Assembly (NCBI GenBank): GCA_031841125.1
Contig: CM063113.1
Coordinates: 39,400,197-39,464,196 of the forward strand
From: Acanthococcus lagerstroemiae
Taxonomy: Eukaryota; Arthropoda; Insecta; Hemiptera; Eriococcidae
DNA length: 64,000 nt
Reading direction: 5' to 3'
Both the position numbers and the translations under genes were made by a program. Position 1 is the stretch's first letter; each line of letters opens with the position of its first letter. Positions 47,116 to 56,849 of the stretch are shown piece by piece. Under the pieces are notes generated by a model, which saw nothing but the letters and a program-made list of their open reading frames with translations, did no database searches and had not been told where the DNA came from.

Positions 47116-48110
47116 CGTTAGTCCCTTTTCCTCTTAGTTTAATTTTTTAAAGACTTCTTCTAAAGCCGCGATAAATAGGAGGGGGATAGGGGGTCGCCCT
47201 GCCTTACTCCTCTGTTTATATTGAAGTACTCCCCAATTGTATCTGTTATAATTCGGCTTTGTGAATCTGAGTATATTTCTTCAACTACATTTATTAATTG
47301 TTTTGGAGTCCCCTGAGATTTAAGCGTTTGTAGGATATATCGATGTTCTAGCGAATCAAAAGCCTTGTTGTAATCTATAAATGCTATATGTATGTCTTGG
47401 CCATATTCTTGTGATTTTTCTAATATTTGGTTTAAGGTATGAAGATGGTCCAGGGTTGAGTATTTTTTTCTAAATCCGGCTTGATTTGGAGGTTGGAAGG
47501 GTTCCAGAAAGTTTCTTAGCCTCATTTCTATTAATTTTGTAAAGATTTTGGAGATCATAGGAGATAGACTGATAGGTCTGTAATTTCCAATTTGATGGCG
47601 ATCGCCCTTTTTAAAAAGGAGGATGACATCCCCTAGTTTCCAGTTTTTGGGTACTTTACCCGTTAGCAAGATTTTATTGAAGAGCGATGTTAGTACTTTT
47701 ATCATTTCCTCCCCGCCGTATATTATGTGTTCATTTTGGATACCGTCGTTACCTGGTGTTTTATTTTTTTTTTTCAGATTTTTTACAACATATTCTGTTT
47801 CAGACAATAGAAAGGGTGGTTCATTTTCGTTTACGCCGTTTATTGGGCTGGTCATGTTAGCTGGTCTTGTTTTTTCTTTTGACGAATAGAGATCTTTGTA
47901 AAATTCGGTGGCTATTTCGTTTATTTGTCTCCGATCATACACTTTATTACCTTGTTTATTTATAAGATATGTTGTTAGTTGGGAGCCTAATGCTAGATTT
48001 CGATTTAATTTTTTCATATTTTTTGTGTTTTCCAAAGCATTGTTAATCAGTTCTGTTTTCCACCTCTCTTCTTTCTCTCTTTGAATACTTTTTATCTTTT
48101 TTGAGACCAT
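47116..48110 (-). pseudogene. RTE LINE reverse transcriptase, N-terminal and palm part
   Basis: The frame from 48110 reads through KNLKKKNKTPGNDGIQNEHI, LFKKGDRHQIGNYRPISLSP, FIDYNKAFDSLEHRYI (first catalytic Asp) and INRGVRQGDPLSPSYL, where it stops at 47160. A one-base shift at about 47170 restores LLFIAALEEVFKKLN, then a TAA precedes the FADD segment. The RT motifs 1-5 are in canonical order and easily recognised. Confidence 0.85.
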
Positions 48111-48137
48111 ATTTAGCTTTTTTCGTTTTGTGTTTGA

Positions 48138-49182
48138 CTATCTTTTTTTGCTTTCTTTTGAGCTTTCTATTATAGCCTTACAGAGAGCAGAATATTGATC
48201 TTCTATGCTTTGCCATTTCATTTTTTCTAATGTTTTCAGGGCTGTGGTTACGTTTTCTCGAAAGCTTTCTATATTGTTTATAGCTAAGCTTTTTGTTTCG
48301 GGTTTTGTGTAAGGGTATGATTTAGGCAACCTTAGCCTGATACTTATAAGCCTATGATCGGAGACAAATTTGAATTTTTTTGCTACCTCAAAGTTTATTA
48401 TATCTTTATTTTTTCTAGGTGTAAGAACGAAGTCGATTTGATTCCTGTATTCTTGGTTTGGGCTGATCCAGGTCCATCTTCTTTTTTTCTTGAAAAAACC
48501 ATTTATAATTTTTAGGTCAAATTCTTGGCAGAATTTGATTAGTTTCTCCCCCCTGCTATTTCGCTTACCGTAGTTATATTTGCCTAGTATGTGTCTTTCT
48601 TCCACTTTACTTCTACCTATTTGGCTATTTAAATCTCCCAAAATTATTATTTCTGCCTTTTTTTGTTCCATTTCGTGGTAGGTTTGCCCTAACAGTTCGT
48701 AAAATTCATCTATTTCCTCCTCCGAGGACGAGCAAGTGGCGTAGACCTGGATCAGCATCAATATTTTCTTTTGGATTTCCAGTTTTAGTATTGCTATCCT
48801 ATCCGACTTCCTCTTATTTCTAAGATATTATTTTTGAGTTTTGGGTTTATTAGGAATCCCCCCCCCCTTTGACCTTGGTGGCTATCGGTGTGAAAGAAGG
48901 TGTTTTTATTTTTGGTTTGATAAATCTTTTCTTGATAAATCTTTTCTTGTTTTCTTCTTACCTCCGATATCCCCAGTATGTCTAACCCGGCCTCCCCCAT
49001 TTCATCTTCCAAAGATTTTAGATTTTCTGGTGCCGTGAGTGTTCTGACGTTCATTGTTCCGATATTTAGATCTAAAGTTTTTTTGTTTATTTTTTGATTT
49101 TTATTTATTTTATCATTTGTGTTTGTTTTTGGGATCTGTTGCTTTAGGGGAAAGATGTATGGGTGGGGTTGGTTTCGTGTAG
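48138..49182 (-). pseudogene. RTE LINE endonuclease domain
   Basis: The first part (about 49110-48794) reads LDLNIGTMNVRTLTAPENLK and GEAGLDILGISEVRRKQEKI, the N-terminal AP-endonuclease motifs with the catalytic Asn and Glu. KIYQEKIYQ shows a 15-bp tandem duplication. A frameshift near 48780 leads to 48761-48138: IQVYATCSSSEEEIDEFYEL, IIILGDLNSQIG (catalytic GDxN), RWTWISPNQEYRNQIDFVLT and FVSDHRLISIRLRL (catalytic SDH). All endonuclease motifs are therefore present, split by one frameshift. The frame stops at 48138 before the RT. Confidence 0.8.
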
Positions 49183-49365
49183 AATTTATGAAGAAATCAG
49201 GAAAAAACATAATGTCACAGAAAATGACTATCAGGAATGCTTTAGGGACAAAAACAGTCATAACAAAATTAACAGTATGGTAGAAGAAATACTCAGAAAG
49301 AAAAAAGAAATAAGTTAAATCTTACCTATAGTACTAAGTTTTACCACTAGAGCAAATGACATTGT
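49183..49365 (+). repeat. Right copy of ~184-bp target-site duplication
   Basis: Repeats 46035-46219 from AATTTATGAAGAAATCAGG to CAAATGACATTGT. After it the R1-like LINE 3' UTR goes on uninterrupted to its A-rich end near 49533. Confidence 0.85.
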
Positions 49366-49836
49366 AAGCTAAGTTGAAGTTTAATTATATAGTCTAAATT
49401 TAATTACTTGTATAAACTAATACTAAGTTGAAACCGAACCACCTCTAGGGGATAAACATTTTGTAAAACCCTGGGGGAAGGGCTCGTAATTGTTAATATT
49501 GGAAAAAAGAATAAATAAAAAATAAAAAAAAATATTAGAATCGCGGGTTCCAATATCGAAGGTGTATTCTAGAAACTAATAGTCCACGAAGTAAGTCGGC
49601 GCAGTTTCGTTTCAATCCAACTTATCCCATAAACAGTAATTTGTACCTCATCGAGTTGACTGAAAGTTACCGAGTGAATTTCTCTTTTGCCAGCAAACAA
49701 TGAGGTATGCAAACAAACTGACGTGAAAAATAATCAGGTAATGGAGAAACTGCAGGGGTTGCATATTCGCGAATGTACGCAAAAGAGTCGCTGCTGGTGA
49801 CTATTATCGAAAACAACAATTCTGCTCACTGATTGG

Positions 49837-49993
49837 CAGTGGCGTAGCGTGGGGGGCACATGCCCCCCCCCCCAATATTTTTACATAGTCCTTTAATATC
49901 GGCGATTTTTAAAAAATACCTCAATTTTCGACTTTTTCTTCCTTGAAAATCTTACTTTGCCCCTCTTTTGGGAAGATACTAGTTACGCCACTG
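49837..49993. mobile_element. hAT MITE, 157 bp
   Basis: An exact 8-bp duplication CTGATTGG (49829-49836, 49994-50001). The ends are CAGTGGCGTAGCG and the inverted CAGTGGCGTAACT. A G-run and a C-run lie close to the left end. Confidence 0.9.
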
Positions 49994-50001
49994 CTGATTG
50001 G

Positions 50002-51388
50002 AGAATTCGGACGAAACAGGACATGGGACAGATGATGAAAAGAGTTATCCAAGAAATCCAAAATTAAGTTCATCTGATAGGAAATGAAAAGAGCTACAAC
50101 TTTCGTTCTCTGCATTTTTTCATAAAAATCAATATCAAAGATGCGTGAAACACTTTCATGTGCACGCGTTCTTTTGGTGTAATACACACGTATACGGTTT
50201 TGGTACTCGACACTAGCGTCTCTGGAGGAAGGTACATTCGCAAATAGTCAGTGTTTTAAAAATTCCCATAATAGAGTATGCTAACCATCATTATACTCTG
50301 TTACTCGATACATGTATCGCAGAAGAAGCTAACCGCTCCTTATTGAGTCTATGATTCGGCAAAATCAACATAGTTCAACCGCACACGTACCATGACTGAT
50401 TCACAAAAGAACCATAACAGCCCAACCGCCCACGGTTCATTATTGGCGGATTCACTGAAGAGATTGTCTTGCACGAAGGGAGAGCATAAATATAGATCAT
50501 TGAGCCGCAATGCGCCCTGGACCGCACTAGTAAAGAGGCCCTTCAGTGACCCTTTATAATACAGAAAAGAAATTCAAGAATTTGCACTCATTTCGAAGCG
50601 AACTACAAATAAAATAACGGGGCTCAAAAATTTATTTGACCCAGGCTTCGTAAAAGCTCTTATGCGGCCCCGATAACTGTACCAGGAGTCTCTAGTCTCT
50701 GGAATTGCTCACGTTGAGGTGCTACCAGTTAGTAGTTTAACACTCGTATGTATTTCCATTTTGAAGTCACTTCGAATCTTCTCACGCAATACACATGCAT
50801 GGCCGGAACAGAATGCTTTTGATATGCTCCTTTGAACTTTCGCTTATGCAACATAATATACATTTTAGATGGAGAGTGCCTTCAAACGTGTTCATATGTA
50901 ACTTCATTAACATCTGGAAAATATTACGAATTTGCTCTTATATGTAGTGCTGAAGTAGCACTTCTACCAGGAGAATAGAAGCAGAGACGTACCGAACAGT
51001 TTTTCCTAGGAGAGGGAGGGGGGCAAAAACTGTGAAAGTCCCAACTCTCAACTCAAAATTCCCAAGTCAAGCAAAAATTTCATCAAACACTTAATATACC
51101 TATACCTATCAATTTACAGGGATTTTTACGCACAGTCAAGACCCACTAATATTATTCTGCGTGAGGTTGTATAAAAGTCAATACTTGGATTTTGAAAATC
51201 TATTGAAGACACTTAACATTTCAACAATGAACAACAAAGACGGACATATTTTGTTATTTTAAAAATATGAAGTAACCAAACACAAGTTTCAAATAATGAC
51301 TGATTAGTGGTAAATCTGTTCAACCAAAAGTGTCTTATAGTTTTGGAAAATTTTTTGCATAGTTGATTCTTAATCACTTTTATTAAAA
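50002..51388. other. Mostly unassigned
   Basis: No gene recognised. Near 50992-51030 a sequence CAGAGACGTACCGAACAG followed by a G-rich run resembles the end of the MITE family at 37912 and 53890, in opposite sense, but a partner end could not be placed. Confidence 0.3.
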
Positions 51389-51403
51389 AATTCATCGTTT
51401 TTA
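51389..51403 (+). repeat. 15-bp target-site duplication, left copy
   Basis: AATTCATCGTTTTTA; the identical 15 bases occur at 53196-53210. They flank a composite insertion made of an RTE LINE and an element nested in its tail. Confidence 0.9.
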
Positions 51404-51429
51404 ATAATAATAATAATAATAATAATAAT

Positions 51430-52443
51430 CTGGGGGATGAAAGCCGGCGCGGGTGGCGTCACATTGAACAGGCTGGTAGACACAGCGACGACGCCGTGCG
51501 CAGTTGCCGTCGTGTGCTGGCCAGCGGGGCCCTTAAGTGCTTTTACTTTGGGCACCGGTTGGTTGGGTGCGGCGGCAGCGAGCGCAGAGCCGGATTCATG
51601 CGTGTTGGCTACCCAGAGGCTCATGGAAGTGGTCCGACGGGGTGTCCCCATGTCCCTGACTATTCCTGACCTACAGTTTTCTGTTGTCCCTATTTGTTAA
51701 ATTTCTCTGCAGTTGTCTGTGTGCGTTCTTGGTTGTCTGTGATTTGTTTGTTGTGTTCTTTATATTTATTTATATTTATTGTTGTTTTATTTTATTTATA
51801 TATTTTTTATATTTTTGTTGGCGCTTTTGCTTGTCTGTGAGTTATCTGTTTGTCTATGTATGGTTTATCTATGTGTCGGTTTATTTATTTATTATTTATC
51901 TCACTACCTTTCTGTCTATTTGTTGCGGCCTCGTTGCGCGCTACTATTTTTGAGCACAATTTTCTGCTGTGTCCGCATGTGCTGTGTGTTGCTGTGCTGG
52001 TGTCTGATCTTTGGTCCTTAAACTTAGCCTAATAGCCTAATAGTTTGATTCTCTGTGTAGACTTCATGTGTCTCATAGTCCAAAATTATATTTACTATAT
52101 TATTATTGTTCTTTATTACGGCGTATTTATTTATTTATTTATTTTTTTTTCTATGTATGTGAGCCGTCCAGTACTAATTTATTAGCTTAGCTACGCACTA
52201 AATTTTTTGTACCTCCCGAATGTTACCTGTATATTTATTTTTTTCGGTCATCTCTGCCTGTTACAAGCTTGAATTCATTTTCTGTCTAGATCTCCATTAT
52301 TTCAAAGCCAAAAAATTGTATTTACTGTGTTCGTCATAATTATTATTATTCCAGACCCTGCTCGCGCCATAGGCGCATAAGGGTCTCGCATGCATTTTGA
52401 AATTGTAGCTATTGTGTCAAATAAACATTATTCAATTCAATTC
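51430..52443 (+). mobile_element. ~1 kb LINE-derived element with zinc-knuckle remnant
   Basis: GC-rich at its start (51435-51640) and T-rich afterwards; it ends CAAATAAACATTATTCAATT plus CAATTCA, then the (AAT)n repeat. One frame near 51537-51665 reads KCFYFGHRLVGCGGSERRAG and on to FMRVGYPEAHGSGPTGCPH, which resembles decayed CCHC zinc knuckles of an R1/Jockey-type ORF1 and stops at 51663. No RT is present, so this may be an internally deleted or ORF1-only derivative. It sits inside the trinucleotide tail of the RTE. Confidence 0.45.

Positions 52444-52484
<41 letters not shown>
52444..52484 (+). repeat. (AAT)n microsatellite
   Basis: About thirteen AAT units. The smaller partner is at 51404-51429. 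Together they are probably the 3' tail of the minus-strand RTE element, divided by the nested insertion. Confidence 0.9.
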
Positions 52485-52486
<2 letters not shown>

Positions 52487-52527
52487 GCCTCTTTATTTAG
52501 TATTAAATATACACAATTCCAATATTA

Positions 52528-53037
52528 TTACTTATCGGCCCATTCTTGGGCATAAGCCTCTCCGATCTTCCGCCATACCGCCCTATTGTGGGTTTGTTTG
52601 TGCCAGGGGGTACCGACTCTGCCAACTATTTCGTCCCTCCATCTTGTAGGTGGCTTTCCTCTTTTTCCGGTGTAGTTGTAGGGGGTCCAGTATGTCGTTT
52701 TATAGTTCCATTTCCCGGGGTCTGATCTTGCTATGTGTCCCGCGTATTTGAATTTGATTAGTTTTGCTCTTGTCCCTATATCCTGGCATTCAGTGACCTC
52801 CCTTATCTCCTTATTTCTGACCTTATCTTTCAGTTTTATCCCCAGTAGCCTTCTCTCCATCGCTCTTTGTGTTTTTTGCATACCTGTTATTTGGGTTTTT
52901 GTTAGGGACTATGATTGCGCCCCATAGGATAACACTGGGAGGGTACACATCTCCCATGTTTTGATTTTTGTGTTTAGCGGTACTTTTTTGTTCCTATATA
53001 TTCTTCAGTATCCAGAAGCTCCCCCACGCTTTTTCGA
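52528..53037 (-). pseudogene. RTE LINE C-terminal domain (3' part)
   Basis: On the minus strand from 53037 the reading is DIEKAWGSFWILKNI, then TKIKTWEMCTLPVLSYGAQS, a stop, QKTQRAMERRLLGIKLKDKV, KFKYAGHIARSDPGKWNYKT and PPTRWRDEIVGRVG, ending WADK at 52528. The motifs match the C-terminal domain of the RTE at 46282-46824 in order and spacing. One stop (near 52905) and at least one frameshift mark it as dead. Confidence 0.8.
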
Positions 53038-53040
53038 TGT

Positions 53041-53193
53041 CAAAAACAAAATATGTATATGTCCAACAGTTCTGTCGAGGATAACGAACAAGAGCTGTAT
53101 ATTAAGGGGGAACGAATCGAAAGGGTAGAGGAGTACAAATACCTGGGGCAAATAGTAGCCTTCGAGTTTAGGCAAGAGAAAGAATTAAGGTAG
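53041..53193 (+). pseudogene. RTE LINE thumb segment, inverted 5' part
   Basis: In frame from 53041 it reads NMYMSNSSVEDNEQELYIKG, ERIERVEEYKYLGQIVAFEF and RQEKELR, then a stop at 53191. VEEYKYLGQ is the thumb motif that directly precedes the AWKKFW segment in RTE elements. Here it is on the strand opposite to that segment and only a few bases from it. Confidence 0.8.
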
Positions 53194-53195
53194 AG

Positions 53196-53210
53196 AATTC
53201 ATCGTTTTTA
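53196..53210 (+). repeat. 15-bp target-site duplication, right copy
   Basis: AATTCATCGTTTTTA, identical to 51389-51403. Confidence 0.9.
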
Positions 53211-53459
53211 CTTTAAAAACCTTCAAAACAAAAACTGCAAAAAGTCAAAACTGATATTCAAGATATGGATGAAATGTTGGTAGAATTTCCCTCCCTCCCC
53301 CCGTGGATCTGCGCCTGAGGCCCTGTCACCCTACTACCTCCTGAAATACGGTTGTGTAATATTTTATACGCTTTCGTAACTCAATAAAAAGAATTTTTAC
53401 GAAAATTTCTATGAACAACACGGCTGCAGACTGTAAATGACAACCACTGAATTCGTGTC

Positions 53460-53765
53460 GGGGGAGCGTTACGGTTTTCGCTTAAGTATACCGAGGAGTA
53501 AAAGCACATAAAATGCCAAAACCCCAACCTCTCTGAGGTAATGTTCGAAAGGGCGCTGGCTTTGTGTCGGGGGGAGTGTGTCCACAGGCTGGAAGAAGTA
53601 AATTTCCATGGAAATATATAAACACGATTTTCGCTCAAGTATACTCAGTAGTATGACGTCATAGTAACAGGAGCGTTACTGGAGGCCGTTATGGGTGGAC
53701 CATTACGAGGGGAGCGGTTACGGTTTTCGCACAAGTGTATCCAGTAGTAAAAGCGTATAAAAAAA
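53460..53765 (+). repeat. Three imperfect copies of a ~45-bp phrase
   Basis: GCGTTACGGTTTTCGCTTAA (53466), ACACGATTTTCGCTCAAG (53622) and GCGGTTACGGTTTTCGCACA (53716) are each followed by GTAT(A/C)C and AGTAG. Spacing is uneven (~155 and ~90 bp), so these are dispersed copies and not a clean tandem array. Confidence 0.5.
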
Positions 53766-53890
53766 CATCTTTTGACCGACTCGTTGGATTTTCCCAATTT
53801 CGTCTGATTGAAATGGCAAATTTTCCCAACTGCTAAGCGGAAAATTCCTACGGTGGGGGGACCCCCCTCCCATTGGTACGTCCCTGCTGA
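53766..53890 (+). mobile_element. MITE right end (ACGTACC family)
   Basis: Ends CCATTGGTACGTCCCTGCTG after GGGGGGACCCCCC. It is similar to 37790-37912, including ATTGAAATGGCAAATTTTCC, so both are copies of one MITE family. Left ends were not located. Confidence 0.5.
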
Positions 53891-55985
53891 GAAGTCTCAT
53901 GTTCGCCTAATATTTGCGCGGCTGCATGCTGTATGCTGCATGCTGATGGCTGGCTACAAGCTACCTCATGCTGATAACTTCCGTAAAATAATATAAAATT
54001 AATGAACGCTGTTAAGCAAAAAGGACTTGAGCAACAAAATCTGTTTTTTCGCTTTTTTGAGAAAGCGTAATATTCAAAGCCAATGAGTAATGCTGGTTTA
54101 CGGACATAAGCGTTTACTGATAAGCTTTTTTCAGCGTGGGTACACATTTTTGTATCGGGGGCCCAATTCTGAAAAATTCTACTTTTTACGCTCTTTCCAA
54201 CGATACTAATAGCTCATTTGTCAACGAATGTCGCTGGAGTTCTTTTTGCTTAACCGCGGTCCAATAATAGTTCGGTAACAAACCTGTGTTTGATGCAGAG
54301 GTGGAAAGTGGATCGCAATTCGGACTGGGACCGCGAAAGAGTCGCGCTCTACAATTTCAATAGCGTGAAAAAGATGAACTGCTATAAAAGTGATCATTTT
54401 AGAAAATTGCTCTGATTGAAATGAAGATGGACTCATCTGAAAGGAAATTTCAACCGCTATCAATTTGGTTCTTTTCATTTTTTTGAAAAACTCTTTCGTT
54501 TTTGTGATATTATCTGAAAATTAAGAAAGATGGAATATTCTTACAATGATCACTATACTACACGTTGGCGATGACAGCGCGCCACCACCTCGACCAGCCC
54601 GAATGTGCGATGAGCTTAAACATTGGCTTCAGTTTAACAGGTTCTCAGCATATTTCATCAGCTCATAGAATTCAAAAATCACATTATTTTATCACCAGTG
54701 AAATTCTACTGTTCTACAATATTTACAAATTGAATTTCAGCTAACCTATCACCTCATTCTTGATGACGGTGTATTATTTTATTCATTATTTGATTACAAC
54801 TCAAAATTCAAAATCTCGAGATGGTCAATGAGCATTGAACAATGGGAAGTCCAAATCACTGATAAGTAATAAAAAAAAAAGTTTAAAGAGTCAATCAGCG
54901 ACTCAGCTCTTCCTTTATGACGAATAGAGATGGCCACGACTGGCTTTTGAAGCGCTTAAAAGCCGCTCAAAAATGAGCTTAAGCTTCAACTTGAGTGATC
55001 ATTGGCTAAAACTTACCATCCCTGGTTTAAGGTCCACTGTTTGAACCATATTTTGATTAATAGACAAATAATGTAGCCCATGGCACCAAAATTCAGCTGT
55101 ATGCGATAAAATGAACAACTTCGCATGAACTTTCCATCAAACAACTATTTTGGACCGCGAAGTGACAAGGGGGGGGGGACAACCAAGTCCTCCCTTAAAT
55201 TAGTGCTTTTCTGGCTATAGGTATCTAAAGTACAACAGTTTTCAAATTTTCTATAAAATAACGTTGAAAGTAATACATTTTGGAAGATTCATCGCGAAGT
55301 CATCGTTATCTGATAGGCAACTTCACGTATCAGTGAATCCCTGTAGACTGACCTTACCAGCAATTAAAAATGTTTTCGGTAATCTGCCGATCAATCTCTA
55401 CCCATTATGTGAGACAAGAGTAATATTAAAAGTTCAGTACCGTATACGAAAATCAATTCTAAGCCCCGTCTTCGGTGAACATAGGCAACTCAATGTACAT
55501 TAAAGTTTGCATTTTGTATAAGTTACAGTTGGAGGGGAAAGTGTTTGAAAATGTTTTCGTTTGAAAGCATAGAGTAATGAATTCAAAAGTATAGTTAAAT
55601 ACTCATTCACCGATCTTTTTACCTTGGATCTCGGATTTTCTTCCTCGAAAGGGTTAACAAAAATACCAGATTTCCAGAGTGACTTCTTCATCTTCATTCT
55701 CTGTCAAAAACCCCGAGAACTCTGTTAATACGTTTCAAGACACGGATCTTGGCTTTCAGCTCAGTTTTCCCCTGATGACATGACTGAATGAGAGATGGAA
55801 GGGGGATGTGTGCTGTAATGTTTTCCTGAACACCTGCATTTCTACTGGTTTGTCTATCTACATCAGTAGCATAGCGAGCCTAGTGTTCGAGGGAGGGGTG
55901 TCATTTTACACCAATTGACTCTATAGCCTAAATGGGTTGGGGAAGGTACGTCTATAAACTGATATTGAAATAGTCTTTGGGATAT
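53891..55985. other. Mostly unassigned, one small MITE-like piece
   Basis: At 54925-55027 a 103-bp segment between TAGAGATGGCCACG and TTACCATCCCTGG looks like a small hAT MITE, with AAGCGCTTAAAAGCCG and GAGCTTAAGCTT palindromes. A G-tract at 55170-55179 may mark another. No gene recognised. Confidence 0.35.
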
Positions 55986-55993
55986 TGTTGAAA

Positions 55994-56213
55994 ACAGCAG
56001 GGGTCTGGTCGGCCGAGTGGATAGCGCGCTGGTCTTGGAATCCGTAGGTTCCGGGTTCGAGCAGCAACTCGCTACATTTCGACCTAGGCCGATTTTTCGG
56101 CAAGATGAGAAGAGAGCTAAGACAGCCCTAACAGCCTCCCCGATGTCTCTGAAGTAATTCTCGAAAAGGGCGGATTTCAGGGCTCGGGTTGAGAGTAAAG
56201 TTAGAAAAGAGAC
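55994..56213 (+). mobile_element. tRNA-derived SINE, ~220 bp
   Basis: The head (56003-56075) resembles a tRNA with box A TCGGCCGAGTGG and box B GGTTCGAGC, spaced as in a tRNA with a variable arm. The anticodon-loop position reads TTGGAAT, suggesting a tRNA-Ser-like source. The body ends GGGCTCGGGTTGAGAGTAAA. TGTTGAAA on both sides (55986-55993, 56214-56221) is the likely target duplication. Boxes A and B would act as an internal RNA polymerase III promoter. Related 3' fragments lie at 2432-2492 and 42440-42505. Confidence 0.75.
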
Positions 56214-56444
56214 TGTTGAAATAGTCACCTAACCGACAGATGAAATGACCAACCCCCCGCCTACAACACGGAAAAGAATGACTCCATTTTATATCACTAA
56301 CTATTACATTTTTACTTAATTGAGAGTTACATCAGACGGAGAGATATTAAAAAAAGTTCTCGTGCGACGACAAAAATATAGATTTTTTATAATCCAATAT
56401 TCCTCTAGAAAAATTTAATCGAAACTAAAGTACACTTTCAAACA

Positions 56445-56457
56445 TTTATTATTTATT
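56445..56457 (-). terminator. Tandem poly(A) signals for TAM41
   Basis: On the minus strand two AATAAA hexamers (56452-56457 and 56445-56450) follow the TAM41 reading frame by about 400 bases and the small ORF by about 45. They are the first such pair downstream and so the likely cleavage signals for this transcript. Confidence 0.6.
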
Positions 56458-56498
56458 TAAAATAACAAACAAGTTTTCAAAAACTGTTATCATTAATA

Positions 56499-56828
56499 TC
56501 ACATTTGACCAGATTTCAGGGCACATACAAGAAAAATGAGAAGACATAAACTGATCAGTATCTTAGTGATACTGATACGATAATCAGTCGACTTCATTAC
56601 TCTTGCATTTTCAGGAATAACACTTAAGAGCCTAATGAGCTCGCACCCTACATAAGCACTGTATTTCCCTTCTCCAGAAGGATCGTTCACTACGGACAGT
56701 TCATCGAATATGTGTACTTCCTGCTTGAAGGCTATCGCGTGATGACTAACGACTTCCATTATCAGCAGCCACCAATCTAGTCGACCATCAATACGAATAC
56801 AAATTTGCCAAAACATGGTAATTCGCAA
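56499..56828 (-). CDS. Small unknown ORF downstream of TAM41
   Basis: This 109-residue frame starts 22 bases after the TAM41 stop and ends just before the poly(A) signals, so it would sit on the same mRNA. Residues of about 15-80 are mixed polar and hydrophobic (VVSHHAIAFKQEVHIFDELS, AYVGCELIRLLSVIPENARV), and the C-terminus has one hydrophobic stretch, ITKILISLCLLIFLVCALKS, which could anchor the protein in a membrane. I do not recognise the family. It may be 3' UTR that is open by chance, a second cistron, or an exon of an overlapping gene. No splice acceptor is evident at its start. Confidence 0.35.
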   Translation of the reverse strand: MRITMFWQICIRIDGRLDWWLLIMEVVSHHAIAFKQEVHIFDELSVVNDPSGEGKYSAYVGCELIRLLSVIPENARVMKSTDYRISITKILISLCLLIFLVCALKSGQM

Positions 56829-56849
56829 CTATTTCCACGGACCAAGTAA

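Larger units (their letters stand above)
46220..49182 (-). mobile_element. RTE-type LINE, near full length (2.96 kb), broken
   Basis: On the minus strand it reads from a short 5' region (49182) through endonuclease, reverse transcriptase and C-terminal domain to a 3' end ACTAAATAAAAAGG with a TTCA repeat tail (46220-46236). Short tandem-repeat tails and a single fused EN-RT ORF of about 3 kb are typical of RTE. The coding frame is broken in about four places (near 48780, 48120, 47150, 46835). It lies in the R1-like LINE and is flanked by the ~184-bp duplication. Confidence 0.85.
43575..49533 (+). mobile_element. R1/I-like LINE, 5'-truncated, interrupted by two elements
   Basis: Three segments of one plus-strand LINE can be joined across insertions: 43575-43937 (post-RT region), 45808-46219 (C-terminal zinc region and stop), and 49183-49533 (last codons again, 3' UTR and poly(A)). 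The A-rich end at about 49505-49533 closes the element. The RT palm and everything upstream are missing. The two interruptions are the DNA transposon at 43938-45807 and the RTE LINE at 46220-49182. Confidence 0.75.
51404..53195 (-). mobile_element. RTE LINE with 5' inversion, nested element in its tail
   Basis: Between exact 15-bp duplications lie four parts: a trinucleotide (AAT)n tail split into 51404-51429 and 52444-52484; a foreign ~1 kb element between these (51430-52443); the 3' part of an RTE LINE on the minus strand (52485-53037); and an adjacent upstream part of the same LINE on the plus strand (53041-53195). The 3' UTR end ACTAAATAAAGAGG resembles that of the RTE at 46220. The 5' part in inverted orientation next to the 3' part is the signature of twin priming. 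Confidence 0.8.

Noticed and set aside
51437..51700. 87-codon Ala-rich ORF
   Set aside because: The opposite strand and a third frame are also open across this GC-rich stretch; the zinc-knuckle-like frame is the more meaningful one, and it is decayed.
56003..56075. Functional tRNA-Ser gene
   Set aside because: Boxes A and B are present but no acceptor stem can be paired, and the sequence runs into a SINE body flanked by a target duplication.
55863..56228. 121-codon minus-strand ORF
   Set aside because: It is antisense to the SINE and has no independent evidence.
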